The position numbers were made by a program, and so were the translations under genes. The notes under the pieces were generated by a model. That model made no database searches, was not told where the DNA came from, and saw nothing but the letters and a program-made list of their open reading frames with translations. Shown here piece by piece: positions 38,082 to 44,654 of a stretch of DNA of 64,000 nt. Numbering within the stretch: position 1 is the first letter of the stretch; each line of letters begins with the position of its first letter. Origin of the DNA: Microvirga mediterraneensis (lineage in GTDB: Bacteria; Pseudomonadota; Alphaproteobacteria; Rhizobiales; Beijerinckiaceae); NCBI RefSeq assembly GCF_013520865.1, contig NZ_JACDXJ010000001.1, positions 744,001 to 808,000 on the forward strand, given 5' to 3'.

Positions 38082-38097
38082 TTAAGGGTCCTTTAAC
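38082..38097. promoter_or_regulatory. CtrA-type site upstream of ftsK
   Basis: TTAA-N7-TTAAC exactly, and, because the motif is embedded in an inverted repeat, the same consensus is present on the opposite strand. It lies between ftsK (61 bases away) and the divergent copper operon (about 80 bases away). CtrA controls many division genes in alphaproteobacteria, so cell-cycle control of ftsK is plausible. Confidence 0.6.
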
Positions 38098-38175
38098 CGT
38101 AAGTGCATCGGGCGGAGAAAGTGGCCCAGGCGATCCCTGTTGACGTTTTCCTTCGAAGAGACGAGTGTCCGGCCC

Positions 38176-38559
38176 ATGACGCGCCGGGCTCCCCGAACCC
38201 ATTGGACACGCGCCGCCATCGTGGCGGTGATGGCCTATGCGTTCGTCCTGCAGGCTCTGCTTCTCTCGGTCAGCGGCTCTTTCCACACGGCCGTCGCGGC
38301 CAACGCGCAGGGGATCATCTGTCTTCAGGACGGGTCCTCCGCGCCGGATCATGGGCCGACGAAAGCTCATCAGAATCTCTGCTGCACCCTGAGCTGTCAC
38401 GGTGCGGGCACGGCTGGGCCGATTCCGACCACGGCCGTTCCCGGGCGGGTCGCACCTGTCGCGGCCGCCGCTGGCGTGAGGCCCGCCGGATCGCCGCATC
38501 TGCGGCTCACCTCCAACGTCCTGCCCTTGGGATCGCGCGCGCCCCCGCGCCTCGGCTGA
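38176..38559 (+). CDS. DUF2946-like small exported protein
   Basis: A 127-residue protein with one N-terminal membrane segment or signal (residues 14-38, AAIVAVMAYAFVLQALLLSVSG) followed by a Cys/His cluster (ICLQDG, HQNLCCTLSCHGAG) and a Pro/Ala-rich tail. This pattern fits the DUF2946 proteins, often encoded near copper-handling genes. It heads a rightward cluster with the YcnI-PCuAC fusion and SCO1. The Cys/His residues may bind copper in the periplasm (inference). The ATG at 38176 is chosen over an upstream alternative start because it places the hydrophobic segment near the N-terminus. Confidence 0.65.
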   Translation: MTRRAPRTHWTRAAIVAVMAYAFVLQALLLSVSGSFHTAVAANAQGIICLQDGSSAPDHGPTKAHQNLCCTLSCHGAGTAGPIPTTAVPGRVAPVAAAAGVRPAGSPHLRLTSNVLPLGSRAPPRLG

Positions 38560-38600
38560 CCCGCACTCGCCGATTTCCCAATTCCGCAAGGACTCATTTC

Positions 38601-39536
38601 ATGACTACGTCACGCATTGGCGCGCTTGTCGCCGCCCTCATGCTGTCCACGCCCGCCTTCGCCCATGTCACCTTCGAAGACGGCCAGACGGCGCCGAACT
38701 CCACCTACAAGGCGGTCCTGCGCATTCCCCATGGTTGCGACGGCAAGGCCACCCTCAAGGTCCGCGTCCGCATCCCGGAAGGCATCATCGCGGTCAAGCC
38801 CATGCCCAAGCCCGGCTGGAAGCTGGAGACCGCCAAGGGCTCCTACGTGAAGGCCTATCAGCTCTCCGGCGAGGCCGTCACGGAAGGCGTCACCGACATC
38901 GTCTGGACGGGCTCCCTCGACGATGCCTATTACGACGAGTTCGTGTTCCAGGCCCGCTTCACCGATGCCTTCCAGCCCGGCGCGACGGTCTATTTCCCCG
39001 TCGTGCAGGAATGCGACGGCGCAACCGCGGAATGGACCCAGGTGCCGGCTGCGGGCGAGGATCCGCACAGCCTGAAATCGCCAGCGCCCGGCGTGCGGAT
39101 CGCCGGAACCGCCACAGCCCCGCAGGCCGTGAAGGCCGGTACGCTCAGTCTCGAACAGGCCTGGTCGCGGGCGACCCCGGGCGGCGCCAAGGTCGGCGGC
39201 GGCTATGTGAGCATCACCAACACGGGTGCTGCGCCCGACCGGCTGATCGGCGGCTCGTTCCCGCTCGCCTCCAAGGTCGAGGTGCACGAGATGCGTCTCG
39301 ACGGCGACGTGATGCGCATGAAGCCGGTCGAGGGTGGGCTCGAGATCAAGCCCGGCGCCACGGTCGAATTGAAGCCGGGTGGACTCCATCTCATGTTCAT
39401 GGACCTGAAGGAGCCGCTGAAGGAAGGGCAGACCGTCAAGGGCACGCTCGTCTTCGAGAAGGCCGGTCCCGTCGAGGTGGAATACGCGGTGCGCGGCATG
39501 GGCGGCGGGGCCGCGCCGGCCGAGCACAAGCACTAG
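38601..39536 (+). CDS. YcnI (DUF1775)-PCuAC fusion copper chaperone
   Basis: A 311-residue periplasmic protein joining two copper-binding domains. A signal peptide (to residue 21, AFA) exposes His22 at the mature N-terminus, the copper ligand in YcnI-type DUF1775 domains; that domain spans residues 22-175 (AHVTFEDGQTAPNSTYKAVL; PKPGWKLETAKGSY; VVQECDGATAEW). Residues 190-300 are a PCuAC domain with the His/Met motif (EVHEMRLDGDVMRMKP then HLMFMDL). It ends in a His-rich tail (EHKH). It is followed 15 bases later by SCO1, so this operon probably delivers copper to cytochrome oxidase. Confidence 0.9.
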   Translation: MTTSRIGALVAALMLSTPAFAHVTFEDGQTAPNSTYKAVLRIPHGCDGKATLKVRVRIPEGIIAVKPMPKPGWKLETAKGSYVKAYQLSGEAVTEGVTDIVWTGSLDDAYYDEFVFQARFTDAFQPGATVYFPVVQECDGATAEWTQVPAAGEDPHSLKSPAPGVRIAGTATAPQAVKAGTLSLEQAWSRATPGGAKVGGGYVSITNTGAAPDRLIGGSFPLASKVEVHEMRLDGDVMRMKPVEGGLEIKPGATVELKPGGLHLMFMDLKEPLKEGQTVKGTLVFEKAGPVEVEYAVRGMGGGAAPAEHKH

Positions 39537-39551
39537 CCCGGGAGATCGGCC

Positions 39552-40208
39552 ATGACCATCAAACGCCTCCTCGTGCCGCTCCTGGTCTTCACCGCCGGCC
39601 TCCTGGTGCTGGTCGTGACGGCGGGCCTGCTGCTGTTCCCCTCGCAACAGCAGCAGAGCGCCGGCAAGGTGCCCATCGGCGGCCCGTTCAAGCTCACCAG
39701 CCATGAGGGGAAGCCGTTCACGCAGGACAACCTGAAGGGCAAGCCCTTCGTGGTCTTCTTCGGCTTCACCCATTGCCCGGAAGTCTGCCCGACCACCCTC
39801 TACGACCTGACCCAGGACATGGCGGCCCTGGGCAAGGATGCGGACCGGCTCCAGGCCGTCTTCATCACGGTGGATCCCGCACGCGACACGCCGGAGCTGA
39901 TGAAGACCTATCTCTCCTCCTTCGACCCGCGCATCGTCGGCCTGTCGGGAACCGAGGAGGAGATCGCCGCGGCGGCGCGCGCCTACAAGATCTACTACCG
40001 CAAGGTGCCGACCGAGGGACAGGACTACACCATGGACCACTCGGCGACCCTGTTCCTGATGGACAGCAAGGGCGAGTTCTACGGCACGTCCAACTTCCAG
40101 GAGCCGGAGGAGACCCGGCGGGCGAAGCTGCGGCAGCTGATCAAGAACGGGGAAAATCTCATCGCCGTCATTCCGGGGCACCGCAGGCGAACCCGTAAGG
40201 ACGCTTGA
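39552..40208 (+). CDS. SCO1/SenC copper chaperone of cytochrome oxidase
   Basis: SCO proteins are membrane-anchored thioredoxin-like copper chaperones that help build the CuA centre of cytochrome c oxidase. The 218-residue protein has an N-terminal membrane anchor (residues 5-29), the copper motif FFGFTHCPEVCPTTLYD with Cys75 and Cys79, and the third ligand His162 in DYTMDHSATLFLMD. VFITVDPARDTPELMKTYL is also diagnostic. It closes the copper operon and ends at a bidirectional hairpin shared with amtB. Confidence 0.95.
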   Translation: MTIKRLLVPLLVFTAGLLVLVVTAGLLLFPSQQQQSAGKVPIGGPFKLTSHEGKPFTQDNLKGKPFVVFFGFTHCPEVCPTTLYDLTQDMAALGKDADRLQAVFITVDPARDTPELMKTYLSSFDPRIVGLSGTEEEIAAAARAYKIYYRKVPTEGQDYTMDHSATLFLMDSKGEFYGTSNFQEPEETRRAKLRQLIKNGENLIAVIPGHRRRTRKDA

Positions 40209-40217
40209 GGGCAAATA

Positions 40218-40250
40218 GGAAAAGCCCCGGCCGCTCGGACCGGGGCTTTC
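40218..40250. terminator. Hairpin between convergent SCO1 and amtB
   Basis: Ten-base arms 40221-40230 and 40240-40249 (AAAGCCCCGG and its complement) around a nine-base loop, with short U-runs on both strands. It lies 12 bases after the SCO1 stop and 60 bases from the amtB stop, so it can serve both transcripts. Confidence 0.75.
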
Positions 40251-40309
40251 CACGTGAGCCTCTGGAAGGCTTCTTGCCGGATCGCTCGGGCCGAGCGATC
40301 CGGGTGATC

Positions 40310-41653
40310 TCAATAATTGTAGGCGCGCTCGCCGTGGTCCGCGAGGTCGAGGCCTTCGCGCTCCTGGTCCTGCGTGACGCGCAGGCCGACGATCAGGTCG
40401 GTGATCTTGTAGAGCACCACGGAGCCGATGCCGGTCCAGACCAGGGTGATCGCCACGGCGATGATCTGGGTCCAGACCTGGCCGCCGATCGAGTACTCGC
40501 CGACGCCGGTGCCACCGAGCGACGGAGCCGCCACGATACCGGTGCCGATAGCCCCGATGATGCCGCCGACGCCGTGGATGCCGAAGACGTCGAGGGCGTC
40601 GTCATAGCCGAGCGCGTTCTTCACGCCGGTGACGGCGAAATAGCAGACCGCGCCGGCCACGAGGCCGAGCACGATGGAGCCCATGGGACCGGAGAGTCCG
40701 GCGGCCGGCGTGATGGCCACGAGGCCGGCGACCGCGCCCGAGGCGATGCCCAGCAGCGAGGCCTTGCCCTTGCCGAGGGCTTCCACAGTCATCCAAGCGA
40801 GGCCGGCGGCGGCCGGAGCCAGGATGGTGTTGATGAGCGCGAGGGCGGCACCTCCCGTGGCCTCGAGGTTGGAACCGGCGTTGAAGCCGAACCAGCCGAC
40901 CCACAGAAGGCAGGCGCCGACGAAGGTGAGCGTCAGCGAATGCGGAGCGAGCAGGTCGCGGCCGTAGCCGATGCGCTTGCCGATCATGAGGGCGCCGACG
41001 AGGCCGGCGACGCCGGAATTAATGTGAACGACCGTGCCGCCCGCGAAGTCGAGGGCGCCGAGGCCGAAGAGATAGCCTTCCGAGAACCACACCATGTGGG
41101 CGATCGGGAGATACACGAAGGTCAGCCACAGGCCGGTGAAGATCATCACGGCTGAGAACTTGATGCGCTCGGCGAAGGCGCCGACGATCAGGGCAGGGGT
41201 GATGGCCGCGAAGGTCAGCTGGAACGCGATGAAGGTGAATTCCGGAATCGCCACGCCCTTGGTGAAGGTGTCGGCCGTGGAAGCCCCGTTGATGCCGGCG
41301 AGGAACGCTTTGGAAAAGCCGCCGATGAAGGCGCCGATGCCCTCGCCGCCGGACGTGAAGGCGAGCGAGTAGCCGTAGAACACCCACAGGATGGCCACCA
41401 GGCTGAACACGGAGAAGACCTGCATCAGCACGGACAGCATGTTCTTGGTGCGCACGAGGCCGCCGTAGAACAGGGCAAGGCCCGGAATCGTCATGAGGAT
41501 GACGAGGATCGTCGAGACGAGCATCCAGGCGGTGTCACCCTTGTCGACCGTGGGAGCCGTAGCAGCGGCGTCTTGCGCCAGGGCAGGGTCGAGCGCCGCG
41601 AGGCTCGAAGCCAGCGCGCCGAGCGCCGGCAGGAGGAGAGGACGGAACTTCAT
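40310..41653 (-). CDS. amtB: Ammonium transporter
   Basis: AmtB conducts ammonia/ammonium through the inner membrane and is closed by GlnK. The 447-residue protein has a cleavable N-terminal signal-like segment (ALDPALAQ) and eleven membrane helices, with the pore signatures GDTAWMLVSTILVILMTIPG, LFYGGLVRTKNMLSVLMQ, the conserved pore His in GTVVHINSGVAGLVGALMIG, and DVFGIHGVGGIIGAIGTG. It follows glnK by 35 bases, the standard glnK-amtB operon. Expression under nitrogen limitation is expected from the sigma-54 promoter upstream of glnK. Confidence 0.97.
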   Translation of the reverse strand: MKFRPLLLPALGALASSLAALDPALAQDAAATAPTVDKGDTAWMLVSTILVILMTIPGLALFYGGLVRTKNMLSVLMQVFSVFSLVAILWVFYGYSLAFTSGGEGIGAFIGGFSKAFLAGINGASTADTFTKGVAIPEFTFIAFQLTFAAITPALIVGAFAERIKFSAVMIFTGLWLTFVYLPIAHMVWFSEGYLFGLGALDFAGGTVVHINSGVAGLVGALMIGKRIGYGRDLLAPHSLTLTFVGACLLWVGWFGFNAGSNLEATGGAALALINTILAPAAAGLAWMTVEALGKGKASLLGIASGAVAGLVAITPAAGLSGPMGSIVLGLVAGAVCYFAVTGVKNALGYDDALDVFGIHGVGGIIGAIGTGIVAAPSLGGTGVGEYSIGGQVWTQIIAVAITLVWTGIGSVVLYKITDLIVGLRVTQDQEREGLDLADHGERAYNY

Positions 41654-41688
41654 CGGATCTAAACTCCGGAATGATCGAAGGAATGGAA

Positions 41689-42027
41689 TCAGAGAGCGTC
41701 GATGTCGGTTTCGCCCGTGCGGATGCGGACCGCCTTCTCGAGCGAGGTGACGAAGATCTTTCCGTCGCCGATCTGGCCCGTGCGCGCGGCTGCCGTGATC
41801 GCGTCGATCACCTGGTTCACCATCTCGCTCGCCACGGCCACCTCGATCTTCAGCTTTGGCAGGAAGCTCACGGCATATTCGGCGCCGCGATAGATCTCTG
41901 TATGCCCCTTCTGCCGTCCGTATCCCTTCACCTCGGTCACGGTGAGGCCGTGCACGCCGAGAGCGGTGAGCGCGTCGCGCACCTCCTCCAGCTTGAACGG
42001 CTTGATGACCGCCATCACGATTTTCAT
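41689..42027 (-). CDS. glnK: PII nitrogen regulatory protein GlnK
   Basis: GlnK is a trimeric PII signal protein that senses ATP/ADP, 2-oxoglutarate and (through uridylylation) glutamine, and it plugs AmtB. The 112-residue product has normal length, the T-loop with the uridylylation site Tyr51 (EIYRGAEYAVSFLPK), the B-loop TGQIGDGKIFV, and the C-terminal VRIRTGE. It is first in the glnK-amtB operon and is preceded by a sigma-54-type promoter at 42121-42135. Confidence 0.97.
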   Translation of the reverse strand: MKIVMAVIKPFKLEEVRDALTALGVHGLTVTEVKGYGRQKGHTEIYRGAEYAVSFLPKLKIEVAVASEMVNQVIDAITAAARTGQIGDGKIFVTSLEKAVRIRTGETDIDAL

Positions 42028-42120
42028 GGGTCAGGCCCCCTTTGAGACGTCCGCCCAACAATCCGGGCAGCGGTTTCCAACGTGAACCCGGCCTCATGGA
42101 CGGGTGTCGGGGTGATCTAC

Positions 42121-42135
42121 GCAAGAAACATGCCA
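42121..42135 (-). promoter_or_regulatory. Sigma-54 (RpoN) promoter of glnK-amtB
   Basis: The minus strand reads TGGCATGTTTCTTGC, matching the -24/-12 consensus TGGCAC-N5-TTGC, with GG and GC exactly ten bases apart. It lies 94 bases upstream of the glnK start. A TGCAC-N5-GGGCA dyad a little further upstream (about 42138-42154) could be an NtrC site, though it is imperfect. Confidence 0.75.
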
Positions 42136-42234
42136 AGCCTTGCCCGGCTTGTGCAAAGGGCTTCTGCCTCTTTGCTAGGCAGCCGAAGCTGGGCTATAAA
42201 ACGGCCTCATTGATGAATTTTTGGGCAGACTCTG

Positions 42235-43095
42235 TCAGGTCCGGCGCTCGCGGATGAGGCCTTCCTGGGCGACCGAGGCCACGAGCGTGCCGTCCTGCTT
42301 AAAAATGAGCCCGCGCGAGAAGCCGCGGGCGCCGCCGGCGCTCGGGGTATCCTGCGCATACAGCAACCACTCGTCGGCCCGGAACGGCCGGTGGAACCAC
42401 ATGGCGTGATCCAGGCTCGCAGGCTGGATATTCGGATCGAACACCGTCCGGCCATGGGGGAAGAGGGACGTGTCGAGGAGCGTCATGTCGGAGGCATAGG
42501 CCAGGACGCTTTGGTGAATGGCCGGATCGTCGGGCAGGCGGCCGAGGGTCTTGATCCAGACATGGAAGCGCGGCTCGCCCGGATCGCGGGAGGTGTAGCG
42601 GTTGATCTCCACGGGACGAATCTCGAGCGGACGCTCGCGCTCGTAATAGGTGCGCATCGGCTCGGGCATCTGCAGGAGGAGCCGGCCCTTCACGTCCTCC
42701 TCGCTCGGGAGTTCGTCGGGGCCCGGTACCTTCGGCATTTCGGCCTGATGTTCGAAACCCTCCTCCTCGCGCTGGAACGAGGCCGACATGGAGAAGATCG
42801 CCTGCCCATGCTGGATCGCCAGGACCCGGCGGGTGGTGAAGCTCTTGCCATCGCGGATGCGGTCCACCTCGTAGATGATCGGAACCTTGGGATCGCCCGG
42901 CAGCATGAAATAACCATGAAGCGAATGGGGATGGCGCCCCTCGACCGTGCGGGTCGCAGCCACCAGAGACTGCCCGATCACCTGCCCGCCAAACACGCGT
43001 TGCCAGCCGCTCTTCGGGCTCTGGCCGCGAAACAGGTTCACCTCGAGCGGTTCGAGATCGAGGATGGAGAGGAGATCGGAGACAGCACGGGACAT
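42235..43095 (-). CDS. tesB: Acyl-CoA thioesterase II
   Basis: TesB hydrolyses medium- and long-chain acyl-CoA to free fatty acid and CoA. The 286-residue protein is a double hot-dog fold with the family signatures NLFRGQSPKSGWQRVFGGQV, GQSLVAATRTV, HSLHGYFMLPGD, YASDMTLLDTSLFPHG, SLDHAMWFHRPFRADEWLLY (with the catalytic Asp region) and ARGFSRGLIFKQDGTLVASV. The start at 43093-43095 gives MSRAVSDLLSIL. It is divergent from the ubiH-like gene. Confidence 0.95.
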   Translation of the reverse strand: MSRAVSDLLSILDLEPLEVNLFRGQSPKSGWQRVFGGQVIGQSLVAATRTVEGRHPHSLHGYFMLPGDPKVPIIYEVDRIRDGKSFTTRRVLAIQHGQAIFSMSASFQREEEGFEHQAEMPKVPGPDELPSEEDVKGRLLLQMPEPMRTYYERERPLEIRPVEINRYTSRDPGEPRFHVWIKTLGRLPDDPAIHQSVLAYASDMTLLDTSLFPHGRTVFDPNIQPASLDHAMWFHRPFRADEWLLYAQDTPSAGGARGFSRGLIFKQDGTLVASVAQEGLIRERRT

Positions 43096-43285
43096 GGGTT
43101 CAAGGTCCTTCGATCGGCGACAGCCATCCATCGGTGAGTGCTTCGAGAAGGTCAAGCTTGACGCTGGCCGATGATTGGCCGACACCCACCTATAACGTCC
43201 GGAACCGGAGAATTTCCCGGGCGGATGCACTTTCGGACCGTGAGAGTGTTTCCCTCACCGGACAAGGCCTTGGGGAGTAGGAATC

Positions 43286-44551
43286 ATGAGCGCAGCGACG
43301 GGGATGGAGCGGCCGCGCATCGTCATTGCGGGCGGGGGCCTCGCGGGTCTGTCCCTGGCGCTGGCGCTGAAGAAGGCGCTCGGCGACGGGATCGGCGTGG
43401 TCATGTGCGATCCTGCCCTCAAACGCGATCCGCACGGAGACAAGCGCTCCTATGCGATTGCTGCTGCGGCGCGGCGGATGCTGACGGCGCTGGGGACCTG
43501 GAATCAGGTCGCCGACAGGGCCCAGCCGATCCTCGACATGGTGATCACCGACAGCCGCCTGCAGGACCCGGTGCGGCCGACCTTCCTCACCTTCGCGGGC
43601 GACGTGGACGGGCACGAGCCCTTCGCCCACATGATCACGGCGGGCGACCTGACCGCCGCCCTGCTGGAGGCCTGCCGGGAGGTCGGGATCGATCTCAGGG
43701 CCGAGGGCGTGAAGGGCTTCGCCCTGCATGGCGCCCATACGGAGGTGTCCCTGACGAACGGCGACAGCCTGCGGGCCTCGCTGCTCGTGGCTGCCGACGG
43801 CGCGCGCTCGCGCCTGCGGGAGCAGGCGGGCATCGGCTGGATTTCCTGGCCCTACCACCAATCCGGCATCGTGGCGACCATTGCCCATGAGCGCGATCAC
43901 GAGGGAAGGGCCGTCGAGCATTTCCTGCCCTCCGGCCCTTTCGCGATCCTGCCGCTGAAAGCCGAGCCGCAGGCCGACGGCAGCCTCAGGCACCGTTCGT
44001 CCATCGTCTGGACCGAGCGCGCCGAGAACGTGCCGGCCCTGCTGGATTCGCCTCCGGACGATCTCCTCGCCGAACTCGAGCGCCGCTTCGGGCTGCAGCT
44101 CGGCAGACTCGCATTCGAGACGAGGCCTCAGGCCTTCCCCCTGTCCTTCGGAGTCGCCCGCTCCTTCGTGGGCGAGCGGCTGGCGCTCCTGGGCGACGCG
44201 GCCCACGTGATCCACCCGATCGCCGGCCAGGGGCTCAATCTCGGCCTGCACGATGCGGCGGTGCTCGCCGAGATCGTGACCGACGCCCTGCGCCTCGGCA
44301 TGGACCCCGGCGCGGCCGACGTGCTCGACCAGTATGAACGGGCGCGCCGCGCCGACATCACGGCGATGGGCCTGATGACGGATGGCCTCAACCGCCTGTT
44401 CTCGAACGACATCCTGCCCGTGCGCCTGATCCGCGACCTCGGCCTCGGCCTCGTCGACCGGATGCCGGGCCTGAAGCGCTTCTTCATCCGCGAGGCGGCC
44501 GGCCTGCGCGGCGGCGAAGCGCCGCGGCTGTTGAGGGGCGAGACTCTCTGA
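43286..44551 (+). CDS. ubiH: UbiH/UbiF-family FAD-dependent monooxygenase
   Basis: A 421-residue class A flavoprotein monooxygenase of the UbiH/VisC/COQ6 group, which hydroxylates the ubiquinone ring. It shows the FAD-binding start IVIAGGGLAGLSLALALKKA, the DG motif VAADGARSRLREQAG, and the GD motif ALLGDAAHVIHPIAGQGLNLG, the UbiH family hallmark. The ATG at 43286 is preceded by GGGGAG. It stands alone, divergent from tesB. Which ring position it hydroxylates is not clear from sequence, since alphaproteobacteria use UbiL/UbiM/UbiH-type variants. Confidence 0.85.
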   Translation: MSAATGMERPRIVIAGGGLAGLSLALALKKALGDGIGVVMCDPALKRDPHGDKRSYAIAAAARRMLTALGTWNQVADRAQPILDMVITDSRLQDPVRPTFLTFAGDVDGHEPFAHMITAGDLTAALLEACREVGIDLRAEGVKGFALHGAHTEVSLTNGDSLRASLLVAADGARSRLREQAGIGWISWPYHQSGIVATIAHERDHEGRAVEHFLPSGPFAILPLKAEPQADGSLRHRSSIVWTERAENVPALLDSPPDDLLAELERRFGLQLGRLAFETRPQAFPLSFGVARSFVGERLALLGDAAHVIHPIAGQGLNLGLHDAAVLAEIVTDALRLGMDPGAADVLDQYERARRADITAMGLMTDGLNRLFSNDILPVRLIRDLGLGLVDRMPGLKRFFIREAAGLRGGEAPRLLRGETL

Positions 44552-44565
44552 AAAGGCCGCCGGAA

Positions 44566-44651
44566 GGATCCTCGACGGGCGCAAAAGCGGCTTTTTTATC
44601 GTTACTTGATAACATATAAGATCCTCATGACCGGTTCCGGTTCGAGGATCC
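44566..44651 (+). promoter_or_regulatory. 5' leader of the RTX gene with alternative base-pairing around its ribosome-binding site
   Basis: The ribosome-binding sequence GAGG (44644-44647) lies in TCGAGGATCC (44642-44651). Two upstream stretches are complementary to it: GATCCTC at 44620-44626 (7 bases, local hairpin) and GGATCCTCGA at 44566-44575 (10 bases, long-range). Either pairing would hide the ribosome-binding site. A possible -10 element TATAAG is at 44615-44620. RNA pairing is inferred, not shown; the repeats could instead be protein-binding sites. Confidence 0.45.
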
Positions 44652-44654
44652 ACC

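Noticed and set aside
36348..38096. 582-codon frame antisense to ftsK
   Set aside because: Shadow of ftsK with His/Arg/Gly-rich translation and no motifs.
42138..42154. NtrC-like dyad TGCAC-N5-GGGCA upstream of the sigma-54 promoter
   Set aside because: One half-site deviates from the consensus; it is mentioned with the promoter but not called as a site.
44551..44597. Possible ubiH terminator (GCCGC ... GCGGC followed by six T)
   Set aside because: The loop is 26 bases with only a 5-base stem, so stability is doubtful; it also overlaps the RTX leader element.
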